Assembly: GCA_013423325.1 (NCBI GenBank)
Contig: BLJB01000164.1
Location: 186,001 to 250,000, forward strand
Length of the DNA: 64,000 nucleotides
Reading direction: 5' to 3'
DNA from: Usnea hakonensis
Taxonomy: Eukaryota > Ascomycota > Lecanoromycetes > Lecanorales > Parmeliaceae
Positions 35,400-46,553 of the stretch are shown piece after piece. Position numbers and translations under genes: made by a program. A model generated the notes under the pieces. That model was not told the origin of the DNA and made no database searches. It saw nothing but the letters and a program-made list of their open reading frames with translations. Numbering within the stretch: position 1 is the stretch's first letter; every line of letters starts with the position of its first letter.

Positions 35400-36530
35400 A
35401 TGGCTCCATCCTCAGATGTCGACGCAGCGACCGAAGCGCTCATCGCTCAGATGATGGCAGAGGACCTTGGCGAGTCGTACTACAGACATTCCGCTCCCAT
35501 CGGCGCTTCTTACGATGACTACGAAGAGCCGTTGAGCTCGTACGAGCGGCAATGTTTGGATGCCGAGAGTAATCCTGATGGGGCGCGCGAAGAGGGATCT
35601 GGTTGGGGTCCTAAAGAACCCGATGAAGTCAACCAAGTAGCTGCCCTTGACGGGAGCCCGTCCTCGGAGCCCGTCCCAAACGGTCTGGCTGACCATGGTA
35701 CCTGGGACTCGAGCTATATGGATGAAAAGGGCGTTCAGCACACGGCTGCTTCATCACTGCATTCAGAAGCATCCCGTAACACAAAAGAGAGTAACGAGAA
35801 CAAGGAGCACTGTGACACAGACTCCTCAGACCGAGAGAGCTTGGTTTCCTCAAGTCCAATGACCCATTCACCATCCAATATCTTTCACGATCTTTCCAGC
35901 AAGGCCAACAACATCATCTCCCCACACGCTACCGATTCGACAGAAATTCAACCGCGCCTTTCGTCTGGACCCGTTCAGGTACCTCAAGACCACCTTGACG
36001 ACGCTACTCCAACATCAACCTCACCAGTATCTCATCCACCTGCTGTCGATGCCTGCGCAGAGCCTTCTACAACGCAGCCCCCCGTCACTGCACAGGAGGT
36101 CGAAGATCGGTGGGATGATGGGCTTGACTATTCCTCCGCAAAAGGCAAAGGAAAGGCGGTACGAGCCTATGACGAGTTCAAGCTAGGCTTGAGGAAAAAG
36201 CATGGCGACGGCTGGATCCGAACTGATGCCGAAATCGAGAATGAAGACTGCGACACCGAGGACGAAGACGAGGACGAAGCCGAAATCGACGATGAAGATC
36301 TACCATTCATCCGCATTCCCTGGCCTTCCGCTGAAACCGAAGAGCTGCTCTCTCGGCGCGAGGACGCAGAAGTCGCGGAGATACGTGTAGGCGATGATGA
36401 GACGCTAGAGAGTATCCTTAGGGATATCAATTTGAGGGAGGAGGAAAGGCGGAAGGAGAAGGCAATGGAGGAGACCAGAGAGAGGCGGATGGAAGATGCG
36501 CTGGGGAGGAAAGTTGTGGCTACATGGTGA
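35400..36530 (+). CDS. Unknown acidic, largely disordered fungal protein
   Basis: A single exon of 376 residues. The N-terminus has a short amphipathic helix (TEALIAQMMAEDLGESYY). The middle 200 residues are Ser/Thr/Pro-rich and low in hydrophobics. A more ordered C-terminal third has WDDGLDYSSAKGKGKAVRAY, then an Asp/Glu tract (EDEDEDEAEIDDEDLPFIRI) and a long charged helix (NLREEERRKEKAMEETRERR). The start follows a C/T-rich leader and the context ACC ATG G is good. I do not recognise the family. No transmembrane segment or signal peptide is present. Confidence 0.75.
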   Translation: MAPSSDVDAATEALIAQMMAEDLGESYYRHSAPIGASYDDYEEPLSSYERQCLDAESNPDGAREEGSGWGPKEPDEVNQVAALDGSPSSEPVPNGLADHGTWDSSYMDEKGVQHTAASSLHSEASRNTKESNENKEHCDTDSSDRESLVSSSPMTHSPSNIFHDLSSKANNIISPHATDSTEIQPRLSSGPVQVPQDHLDDATPTSTSPVSHPPAVDACAEPSTTQPPVTAQEVEDRWDDGLDYSSAKGKGKAVRAYDEFKLGLRKKHGDGWIRTDAEIENEDCDTEDEDEDEAEIDDEDLPFIRIPWPSAETEELLSRREDAEVAEIRVGDDETLESILRDINLREEERRKEKAMEETRERRMEDALGRKVVATW

Positions 36531-38004
36531 GAGATACGAGTTTCATTCGGACAATGGGTATGAGGTGGCCTTCGCTCTCTTCTGACTTCGGAGTACGGAA
36601 TTATTTGAAATCAGGCGCTGTTCACATTACGAAGGGGGGATTGGATCTGATTGATGCGGTGGGAAAGAAGAAGGTCTTTGCTCTTGGTCTGCTACTCGCG
36701 CGACTGGTAGCCAAGGGGATCAATTCGAACAGGGGGATGCCATAAATATTGTTACTATTGTATATTTGCATAACAAACCGTTATCCCTATACTTGAAAGT
36801 ATATCCTCTCTCCCTCCCCCTCTGCCCCACTACCATCCCAATATCCAATATCAAATATCCAATATCCATAACCCAAACCCCAAACCCAAACCCAGATCTG
36901 AAACTCAATCTGTACGCGGCCGTTTCTTCTTCCCCTCACCCCCACTCCACACCTTCCCTTCCCTTCTTCCCCCACCCTCTCCGCTGGAATCCTCCCATCC
37001 CATCCCTTTATCCTGCCTTTTGGAAAAAGTGTACCTTACTTTTACCAAGCCCTTTCATATCCATATTCTATTTCTTCCTTCCGCATCTTTCAATTTCCCC
37101 GTTTTTCTCAGTTGTCTCGGGTCCATTTCTTCCGCCCCTGTTTTCAGAGTTCGAAAGCGTATCGTATCGGATATATCCCATGGTGGGTCTTTGGTGTAGC
37201 GTTCTTTATGGGGTATATTGTTTTTGGGAGTATCATATCGTTTTTGGGATCATTTTCTTGGAGTGTCTTCTTGGGTGGGGGGTCAAGTAAGGGTTGGAGG
37301 GGAGTGGGGAGGAGGGGGGAGGAGGAGGGGGAAGGGGATTGCTGATTGGATGTGGATTGGGGGTGGCGGATTTGGGGGAGGGATAGGTATGGGGGGTGAA
37401 GGGGGGAAGGGGGGGGAACTTGTGAGAGGATGGATGTGGATTTCTGTCTGTGTTTTCTTGGTTTTTGGGTTGTTGGGGAGGAGGGAAGGGGGGATTGGTG
37501 GGGGGGGAGATGACTACTGGGGGAATTGAAGGGATGAGTGTTAGGCGGAGGGGAGGGGTTTGGTTCTGGGAATACTCTTTCTTAGAGGAGGGAAAGGGAG
37601 GGGGAGAAAGGAAGGAAAAGCGGGTGTTGAGGGGAAGGGGGGGTCGTGGATGGGTAATTGACGGTGATGATCCTCGTTTTCCTTTTCTAATTCTTTTTCT
37701 CTTTGGAGACAAGTCACAGCAAGGAAACGGAATAGAAGGGAGAGGGTTGCTTCTGTACTAAGAACATGACTCGGTGATACTCGCTACTCCGTTCGTTGAC
37801 GAGCAGCTTCAATGTATTACTGACAGGGACTTGGATATCTCGATCCGATTCGCCACGGATGAGCCGCATGGACTCAGGCTCGAATGCCATTTTCGAGGAA
37901 GGACCGAATGTCAAGGAACGAACCTAGTGATCTTGCAATCGCAGAGGACCGTCTGCGGCATGGCCCACGGATCCGGAAAAGCTTTGCTGGAAAGTGTACC
38001 GCTG
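36531..38004. other. Intergenic low-complexity region with strand-composition switch
   Basis: Between convergent genes. The plus strand is C/T-rich at about 36790-37130 and turns G-rich at about 37260-37660, with many G runs of four to eight. CAATATCCAATATC repeats lie near 36839-36872. I see no credible gene. The layout repeats what is seen at 15361-16230. Confidence 0.65.
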
Positions 38005-39385
38005 CTAACGGATTGACTGCAACTCACCGCAACGAGGTCCGGGACAGGAGCATCCGGGAGTGTGTTTGTGCAAACAACACTGGCACCGCATCAGCTTCTT
38101 GGTTCTCCGCGGCGCCCGGATCTCCCTCTCGAGTAGAAGGATCCTTGGACTGGTCTGCCCCGCCGGCATGACGAGCGCACTGCGAAGCGTGGCGGTGGTG
38201 GGCTTCGGCACGTAAAAACTTGGCTGTATGATCGTACGGTTAATGTTGCGGAAGGTGAGCAAGGTCCGCACGAAAGCACGTCTCGGCTCCCAAATGTATA
38301 CGGACGTGGCTGGATTGAGCCCGTCGTCGCAGTCAATGTCCCCGGTCCAGCCCGCGAAGTTGACGTCTAGGTTTATGAGCTTCGATTGGGCTTTGAGCAA
38401 GAGGATAATCTCAAGCCAGAGCGACTCGGAACGGGTGCCGAAACTGTCCACCACGCCCTCTCCGACGCAAATTCTGAGGTATCTGAGCTTCGAGATGTTG
38501 GACCCGATACGCTTGAGCCACCACAGCGAAATTTTGGCGTCTCGAAGTTCGAACAAGTTGTCGCTGTAGAGGATCGTGGTGGCTAGGTCCACGAGCCTTT
38601 TGTTGCCCGCAAAAGCAGCGAGTACTGGGCCATAGATGTTTTCGTTACATGCCACTTTCCCAGGCACTTCAAGGGCGTCGAAGTTCCAGAATGGTCTGAT
38701 CCCCTCCTCACTCTCAAAGAGCTTGATGAGAATCTGCTCGAGGACATCGTCTGAACAGCCCAGCAAGTTAAAAGGCTCAAGTTCGACCTTGTCATCAAAG
38801 GATTCGACCGGGTTCGTTTCGACGTTTGCGCTAGCCGCTGTTTCAGCGGGCTCCTCTAATAGAGTCATACCATGTTCCGCGGCGGTCGGTGCCTCGCCGG
38901 GTCCTTGAATTGTTACCGTTGTGCGAACTTCAATGCCGCCCGTCCAATTGAGATCTTCTGCTGGAAACTCGTTGTCCTTCACGGCCCGGACAAGTGGGTA
39001 AGATTCTTCAGTTGTATCGTTCCCAGCGGGATTGTTTCATCCGAGGAGACCATAGGATCTGCATCACCGTCCATAGGGACTTGGTTGGTGCTGTCGGTTT
39101 CCATCTCATTAAAGCCCTTGCGCATGGGTCTGTATGATTCAGAGTGACTGGATGAGAAGATGATTAGCTGCCGTCCGTAGAAGAGCGCATCAGACATCTG
39201 TAATCTTACTTCATCAAATCAGCGCGCCACCAGTTGGCATTCCCGTTCGCTTCTGCTTGCTCGAAGCTACGCGCAACTATGGCCGCATTGAAGGCACTTG
39301 AGCGTCTTCCATGATGTTGGCTCAGAGTGCCCTTCTGAACTCTAGGGTCGCGCTTGCCACCGTGATGTTCACCTTTCGAAAGCAT
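38005..39385 (-). CDS. F-box-like fungal protein with cysteine-rich C-terminus
   Basis: Model of three exons: 39385-39210, 39147-39068 and 39005-38005, 418 residues. Intron 1 is GTAAGA to TCCAG (62 nt). Intron 2 (GTGATG to TGAAG, 62 nt) was chosen because it restores phase into ESYPLVRAVKD; its donor is weak. LLGCSDDVLEQILIKLFE at about residue 165 resembles the start of an F-box. The stretch after it (LVDLATTILYSDNLFEL, LRYLRICVGEG, INRTIIQPSFYVP) has the look of fungal F-box/LRR-like proteins that recruit substrates to SCF ubiquitin ligases. The last 30 residues hold seven cysteines (CQCC, CSC, C, with His). Function is otherwise unknown. Confidence 0.6.
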
Positions 39386-39686
39386 GGCTGTGTTCAACGC
39401 TAATTTCACTGTGTACAAGGAGCTGGGATTAGTGCATTGGTAGGAGCGATGTGGTATTGAGGCAGATTGGCGCAGAAGACATGGAGAAGGCCAGTTTGCA
39501 AATGTCATAGAAGTAAAGTTGGCGTACTGGCATAAGGGTATTCGCGTTTGTTATGATCAAAATACCCGCCACAACACCACAATTCGCTTTCTCTAAGCCT
39601 GTACGCTCAGGCCCACGGAACTACATTGGAATATAATAGCATTTCTGAACTGAGATGCTTCTGCGCCAGCGTCCTACAGATATACA
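39386..39686. other. Short spacer between tandem minus-strand genes
   Basis: This is 301 nt of F-box-like gene promoter and 3' flank of the membrane-protein gene. I see nothing else. Confidence 0.5.
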
Positions 39687-41434
39687 TCATGGATATGCAT
39701 CTCCCCACCTGCAGGTTCCGAGTCAGCATTTCTCTTCGACAGAAAAGGATCTTAGATTGCCAATCAAGTTGAAGAAGTAGGTAGAAGCGTCTTTGCTGCC
39801 ACAATCTGGGTGGCAAGACACAGAGCACTACAAAGTAAACGCGATTGTGTTGGCAATTCCACTTACATATCGGCTTCCTCTTCGACGGCATCATCAATGG
39901 TCGCCACTCTTCTTCCCTCCTCCTTCTCCTTCTTCTTCCTCTCCGCCCTCGTGACAAGCCTACTCGGTGTCATCGGCGTGAGCGGCGTACGTGGCATATA
40001 TGGGCTGTACGGTGTCATCGGCACGCCCGTCATTGGGGTACGCAGATTCTGAACATTTGGCGCTTTGCGCTCGAGCACTGTGGCTTTAATCATGGATGGG
40101 GGTCGATCAGAGTTGTAGTTGGTTGGCTGCTGGTTTCGCAAAGGGAGAGGGGCACTACGAAGAGGATGATGTTGGGCGCTGGAGCTCGAGCTGGGCCCAG
40201 AGCCAAGAGCCTGAGTGCGAAGTGCAAGAGGAGCAGGCGTACGTTTTGGTTTGGACCTATCGTTATCCCTGCTGTACGCCTCTGATCGACCCTGTGTCTC
40301 TGGTATTGTTTGGATGGCAGGAACTGCAGGAATGGAGGTCCGAGGTGTCCGAACAGAAGCAATGGAAGCTTCATGGGATTGCGCACTCCTTGGACTCAAC
40401 CGCGAAGCATCCACCACATTGTCCCGAGGCTGAGTAACCTTCCGCTGAGGTGGTGTGGGTGGCGGAGGACCTGGGTCATCGTAGACCCTAGGAGTGAGTG
40501 GTTCTGATTCGCCATATCTAGCATTGTAGCCTGGAACAAGGTCCGGAGAGCCCATTGGAGGAGAGATTTGAAGATTGCGAAGGCCGCGCTTCTTACTGAA
40601 GCTGCCAAGTGACGAGCGTGACGAATTGCGGCTGTGGAATGAAAGAGGCTTTGGTCGAGAAGACGCTCGAGGTGACTTTGTTGCGGTCCGAGGTGGGGAT
40701 ACGGTGTCTGAACGAGGTGGATGCTCAGAGGGTTCCTGTGCAGAGCGAAGATGTCGCAGCTCTGGTGGGATTTGTGGTTGCTGTTCGTTTGGCAATACAG
40801 ACCCTGATGCGGACCTTTTCTCGTCATGCTCCATCACGGCAGCATACAGTCGCTCCATTTCTTTTTGGTTTCTTTCCTTGTCGTCTTCAATCACACTCTC
40901 GTCAAAAGTTAAGACACTGCTCACGACAGACGGTTGCTTCCTGTGACCTTTGGCTATTGATCCCCACCCATCACTGTCTCTAGTGTTTTTGCTTTGGGGG
41001 CTCGGCCAATTGTTCTTCATGTCGATCGTGCTATTTGGGCTGGGCCCGTAAAGATTGTGATTCGAAGGAGATATTGGAGAGGGATCGAAGTCTTTAGGAA
41101 GGTCATGCTTGACGGGTTTCATCATCTCCATTGAAAGCGTTCCCGGCGAAGCTTGCGCCGCCCGACGAAGCCGGCGTCCAACGAATAGTATGGCGCAGCC
41201 GATGATGAGGACGGACAGGACGTATGCGCCAATTATGGAGGCAATCTGTGCTGGTAGGAAGGAAAGGTCTCGAAGAGAATGGTCGTCGAGTGGTGCACCT
41301 TTCCCTGGCGGAGGTGCTGGTGCCTCCCAGATGCTAACGTGCCAGATGTCAGTTGGGGAAGCCGTAGCTGCGGTAATGAGGAGAGCTTGAAGAAGTGGTA
41401 GGTATGAGACACGGAGAAAGAAGATGGCAGACAT
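39687..41434 (-). CDS. Single-pass membrane protein with Ser/Pro-rich cytosolic tail
   Basis: Exon 1 (41434-39867) and a 22-nt last exon (39708-39687) join across a 158-nt intron (GTAAGT to CTGCAG) to give 529 residues. Without the splice the frame would stop at once at TAA within the donor; with it the protein ends ADMWGDAYP. A WGDAY end is one I associate with this fungal group, but that is from memory. Residues 1-25 are a signal peptide. Residues about 66-88 are the only other hydrophobic helix (IIGAYVLSVLIIGCAILFVG), followed by RRLRR, so a short lumenal part and a long cytosolic tail. The tail has many SP/TP sites and a conserved-looking block PMTGVPMTPYSPYMPRTP. Function is unknown. Confidence 0.78.
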
Positions 41435-41860
41435 TGTGAGATTGTCCTTTTATCAACGCATCTATGAAGAAAGTGAAGAAAAGGATCATGCAGACACTCC
41501 CGAAAAGCAGAGAGCGCAGAGGTCAGTGGCACTCTTTCTCTCGCTGGTTTATACATGACTGGAGGGAGGGAGGGTAATGATAGGATATGATTGGTCTGAG
41601 GGGTCTGTGATAGCCTGCGTCTAAGCGCTGAGAAGAAAAGAGGCTAGACCAAGACCAGTCTAGACCTTGAAAACCATCGCCCAACATCCATCTTGTGCTC
41701 AGGCGCTTTACTCTTCATCCAGTAAGGTGAGGTACATGCCCCATGTTCATAGCGCAATCACGCAAACATACAAATGAACGACTTTCAAATCTGAAAATTG
41801 AAAAGGACATACTCTGTACTCCGTATCATACAACAAACTTCAGCCTGGACTCACCTAGCC
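41435..41860. other. Intergenic spacer
   Basis: It lies upstream of the membrane-protein gene. I see no gene or clear motif. Confidence 0.5.
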
Positions 41861-42364
41861 TTAATCCCACCCCCGATAATAGCCTGTCACAGTCCAGATA
41901 ATAAACTGACTGTTGACTTCGATGATTTCACACCTGAACCTCCTTCCGTTCTCTACAATGACCAGGGTGAGGCTTCTGCTAATATGTTGGACTGGCTGCG
42001 GTACTTCAAGAAGTGAGAAAGTCTGCACAATAGGTCCGTCTAGTCTTGAAGGATCAAACTCATTACTGGTTTGCAGCCGCTGGTTCTCCGGTTGCCGTCG
42101 CTGACTCTGTATCCAACGATTGTAAAATATGACCCCTAAGGTCGCCAGTCTTTGGTCCACTCCTGGTACTCTTTGGTTTTCTTCTTCTTCTTCTTCTTCA
42201 GGTAATGAATGCTCGTTCTCTTCTGATGGTCTTTGAGATTCTTCTTCGGATAATAAGTGCCGGTTCTCTCCTTGTAGTCTTTGAGCTTCTCTTTCTTGAC
42301 GTGATAAGTGCCGGTTTCTCAACCAGCGCACAGCTCTCTGGATAATATGTGGTCGTCGTGGCAT
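41861..42364 (-). CDS. Small orphan protein with charged internal repeats
   Basis: One frame of 167 residues without introns. After a basic N-terminus (MPRRPHIIQRAVRWLRNRH) come two to three imperfect repeats of about 16-17 residues (NRHLSRQEREAQRLQGE, NRHLLSEEESQRPSEE, NEHSLPEEEEEEE). The matching DNA shows units near 42225-42330. The C-terminal part alternates hydrophobic and polar residues and ends with a plausible strand-rich block (RRFRCEIIEVNSQFIIWTVTGYYRGWD). No family is recognised, so it may be lineage-specific. Confidence 0.5.
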   Translation of the reverse strand: MPRRPHIIQRAVRWLRNRHLSRQEREAQRLQGENRHLLSEEESQRPSEENEHSLPEEEEEEENQRVPGVDQRLATLGVIFYNRWIQSQRRQPENQRLQTSNEFDPSRLDGPIVQTFSLLEVPQPVQHISRSLTLVIVENGRRFRCEIIEVNSQFIIWTVTGYYRGWD

Positions 42365-42617
42365 AATCGAATGTCCGTCTTTTCATGTGCATAAGTCGTG
42401 ACTGAGTCTACAAAGTTGTGGGGACTTCTATAAGGCCGTGCTCGCTTGTTCGTCATCACAGCTTCATGACGACCTACAGGGGTCATTTGGCTAGCAGAGA
42501 TCAGAGCAACCATCTTTGGAAGCACCCGACTGTCCTCTTGAAGGAAAAGAGTGGTAAGGTGGTAGAATTCAAATAGAAAACTTTTTCATGGGCTTTGAGT
42601 AAGCTGAAAGCTTGACC

Positions 42618-43655
42618 CTACTTATGCCATCTCCCTACAAATTCTATCAGAGCATTATCCACCTCCTTGGGATGACTTGCACTTAAGAAATGCTGTCCAT
42701 CCTTCACAATGACAAGCTTAGCCTCTGGCGAGTTCACAAACATCTTGATTTCCTGTTCTGCATTTGCAACAGAGTAAACTGCATCACTTGTACCATGGAG
42801 CCACATCACTGGACATCGGATATCGAAAAGCCTTCCATGAAGTCCATCCCTTTCTCTAAGATTGATAGCAGCCATTCTCGCCCTCTTTCTCCCATCATCG
42901 CCTCGGTAATTGGATTTGATTGTCCTTATCCAATAGTCTCGGACGCTGCTGTCGCAATTCTTGCCGAATCCAATATCGATAAGGAAGTTGCAAAAGTCGT
43001 CGTCAGGCTCAAAGTCCGGTGTAGCCTTTGTCGTGGTCCATTCGTTGATGGGTCCTGTGCAAGCATCGATTCCGTTCCAACAACCTAGCGACCTCGTCCG
43101 CTCCGACTCGCTATCCAAACTCGTGCCTAGTGGCACGATTCCCTCAATCTTATCCGGCGCCAGCAATGCCATCCGTACGGTGATCCAGCCGCCTTGGCTC
43201 GTACCTAGTACGAAAGCCTTCTTGACTCCCAATGCCTCCATGACTTGCAGATTCATCAAGGCAGTGTCCCAGTATGTAAAGTTCTCGTGCGTAGTGCGGG
43301 TCTTGCCATGGCCAAGGAGTTCAATTGCGAGGATATTCATTGTGGAGGTCAACTTTGAATTCTCGTATTGGCTAATGTAGAGGTCGGAGGATGTAGTGAA
43401 GGAGTTGACGAGGACAAGGGTAGGCTTCGATGGGTCGTAAGGGTAAGGCATTCTACATAATGAATTGGAATCAGTATTGCGTGTCTGAAGGGCAGGTTCG
43501 AGGCCTTGGTGCATGTCCGCGAAGTGGGAACTCCGCACACTTGTCTCAGGACTCGAAACATAGTCCAAAGCAGGAAAGAAAGAGTCTCAAAGTACGTACT
43601 GGTAGCCTGCAGTGGCATTGAGGTGAGGAACAGTGACTGTCTTAGTATTCGACAT
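42618..43655 (-). CDS. Alpha/beta hydrolase
   Basis: Exon 1 (43655-43600) and exon 2 (43452-42618) flank a 147-nt intron (GTACGT to ATGTAG) and give 296 residues. The join makes GYQMPYPYDPSKPTLVLVNSF, the first strand of the fold. The nucleophile elbow is GTSQGGW with Ser104. Asp242 (HGTSDAVYS) and His273 (DGQHFLS) sit at the expected places to complete the triad. LLGHGKT after strand 4 is the usual loop. There is no signal peptide, so it should be cytosolic. The substrate cannot be predicted; the fold includes esterases, epoxide hydrolases and C-C hydrolases. Confidence 0.88.
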
Positions 43656-44781
43656 TGTTAATGGTTTTACTATATCACTGGCTAGAATCTTGAGGTCAAG
43701 GTCCAATCGTTCTCGGGATGGAATCAATCACTTGGACAGCAACGAGCAATGGCTTCATATAGAAAACGAGATAAGAAAAGCTTTTCCCCGCAAAATGCGG
43801 AGAAGGAGCAGCATCGGACAGGAGGCATGATTTATTTTTATCCGTTAGCAGGCTTCGATTGCTTGACGTCACTATCAAGTCTCGCAACCCGTTATTTGGG
43901 GTAGAGGTAAATAAGAAGATGGGAGGACTGAGGAGAGCAAAGAGAGTTAATGCCGAGTCCTTTTTGCCGAATTGTCCCCCCGCACCAACCAAGGCAACTG
44001 CGTCGAGTACTACGGAGTACTTACAGTGTAAGTAGGCCAAGTCTTCGAGCCCCGCTCGTCTGCTGCCTTCTGGAAAGTTTGACCTCTATACTTGGCTGGT
44101 CCGGGTCGCGAATATCAATTAGATAATGGACTGTGTCTGACATATCATCTCAAGGGAGAGGTATGTTGCGGTACACAATTACTCTTACGAGTTACAGGAG
44201 CTTGCGCAATTGGCGGGCCGCAACCCAAAACAGAACATAATACCGTACCTCGGTACAACATAGCGAGCCTTGGCGTGTCCTTCGTACAATACACTGGGGT
44301 AACATTACTCTACTACCTTACGCCAACGCCAACGCCAAAACCAACGCCAACATATTGATGCTAACAATCCTTTGATCCCACAAGCCTTGAATGTGCAGTT
44401 GTCATTGTGTTCTAGATAGAGGTAAACTACTATTGGAGTGATACTCGTGAAGGGGCGTTGATCTGACTTCATTTCAAACCATGTCTGCGCTTGAGGCTTT
44501 CCGTTCCACCAGTCCCGCCTTTCCCTTCCATTGGCTCTGATGCTCTGCGTTTCTCTACAATCCTGCCCCTTGGCGGAAGGAATGTGTCAGCTTTGTCTTG
44601 ATTGTCCATGGCTCATATTTGAAACAGTTGGGAAATAGACATTTCTTTGCTAAACATTCTTTTGAATTCTTTGCAACTCTGCCGTTCCCTGCTTGTCGTG
44701 AGACCCGCGCAGCCATTGAAAAAGAGACTAGAGCAATTTCTAGTCAAGAGATTCGTCTTCAGCGTCAAAAGACGTAACAGC
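43656..44781. other. Intergenic region between divergent genes
   Basis: This is 1.1 kb between the hydrolase start and the RCC1-protein start. A CCAACGCCAACGCCAA repeat lies near 44324-44349. The frame of the RCC1 gene is open upstream to 44647, so an N-terminal extension is possible but looks non-conserved. Confidence 0.5.
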
Positions 44782-46011
44782 ATGGAGCTCTACATGTGTG
44801 GCTTCAATGCACATCATCAACTCGACCATGGCCAAGATCATACCAGCGACGACATCACACAGTTCAGGAAAGTCTTGCGGTCTCCGCTCCTCAACGTACG
44901 ATGTGCACTTTGGAGCTCCACAGTTATTCAGAGTGATGGGACTCTTATACATCAAGGATATCACCCATCGGGACTATCGCCCATGCTGATAGATGGTCCA
45001 CCACCAAGAAACATCAAGACAATCTTCGGAGATACTAGCGGCGTGCTCGGGGCCATAGGTACGGATGGAAGTCTCTACGTCTATCATGATGGCTCTTGTC
45101 GCGGATCTGGCCCCGAATTCAAGCGGCATCGGTTTCCCGAAGACAGCTTCATCGTTCAGCAGAGCTTAGCGGTTGAGCATCTTGCAATTGCCGATAACGG
45201 GGAGGTCTGCATCTGTACCAGTCGGTCGCCCTCGATGTCTGCGCCTTATACTTATTGACTTAGAACAGACAGCGTGTCCGAAAAGAGGCAATCCGGTGGG
45301 AACACACCCATACATTTGGACAACGCACCGCGTTTTTTACTCTCTCCACCTACAGCCAAGATTCAGATTCAGTTGTTCTCATCTTTTGAGAGCCTGCTGG
45401 CTTGCGAGCCTGCAACGTCCATTCACTTCATTCATACGCCTTTGGTCTCTCTGCTTGCTTCGGCCACGACCTTTACTGCCCTGACCGCGACGCGTGAGGT
45501 GCTGACCTTCGGATCGGCCTTGCATCCTCAAAGCCTTGGCCGAGATCCAACGGTAGCCCATACTGCGGATTCTCCCTGCGCAATTCCTTTCTTGGGTGGA
45601 ATTCCAGCGAGCAAGATTGCGGTCGGTGGCTGGATTGGTGCTGCGGTGTCTGACGATAGGGACTTGTATATCTGGGGAGGACGTGCAAGTGAGGAGAGAA
45701 AAATGCACGCTTTACCAAAGAATTCAGACGACGAGGTAGTCCGACTAGTGGATATCGACGGTGGGGTGGACATTGTGGAGGTAGGCGTGGGTTCTGGGCA
45801 CGTGATGGCCCTGACGGCAGAGGGCGAAGTCTGGGCTTCGGGAGATGGAAAATATGGGCAGCTGGGCATCAGAGAAAGGAGATTTGAGGAGGACTGGGTA
45901 AGAGTCAGGGGCGAGTGGGAAGGAACAGGAAAGGTGGTCAGCTTGGGCTGTGGGGTTTGGTCTAGTTGGGTAGTGGTCGATACACGGAAAACGATTATAA
46001 CCGAGCAGTGA
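44782..46011 (+). CDS. RCC1-repeat (beta-propeller) protein, Ats1-like
   Basis: Exons 44782-45220 and 45269-46011 join across a 48-nt intron (GTCGGT to GAACAG, branch TTGAC) to give 393 residues. The start MELYMCGFNAHHQL is a first RCC1 blade, and the last blades are clear: LYIWGGRA, GVGSGHVMALTAEGEVWASGDGKYGQLG and CGVWSSWVVV. About 390 residues fit one seven-blade propeller. The middle blades are divergent. Some RCC1-like proteins in fungi (yeast Ats1) bind tRNA-modification or cytoskeletal partners; here the role is open. ATG 44647, in the same frame, is an alternative start. Confidence 0.82.
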
Positions 46012-46553
46012 CCGGCAAATATATCTTTCGGTCGTTGATAGTGTAGACCCTGGGACCTAGAAGGGGAAGCGGCAGCTTCATGTATTTTCTTTTGCTAAAC
46101 TGTATACACATCGAACTTTTTCGGGCATTCGTAACAACGATCGTGACATTCGCCATCTGCTAAGACAGTCGTATGAGGGGCTTCATCGCATCGGAACAGT
46201 AGTAAAGTTGGAGGTTTGTAAACAGAGTCTTTCTTATGCTTAGAAGATGTCTTTATCTAAGTCAGGAAAACTCCCTGTGCAGAACTGCTTGCAGGCGCGA
46301 TAAATGGAGGGACGAGAACCTCGAAGCCTGTGCTGCTATGGAGGATGAGAGGCTCGGAATGCCTGGAGGAGAGCATTTCAGGACAGTTGAGGCCGGCAGA
46401 TATGAGCCCGCGAACAGCGATCTCCGGGTGGCAGGCGTGAAATGCTGACCTCGAAATCGAGACTTCTTGGCAGCCTAATTAAAGTACGGTTGTACCTCGG
46501 TCACCAGCTCATTTGAACCTAGCGAATCGAACATCGACTTTCTTAAATCGTCC
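46012..46553. other. Intergenic spacer
   Basis: This lies between tandem plus-strand genes. I see no convincing gene. Confidence 0.5.
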
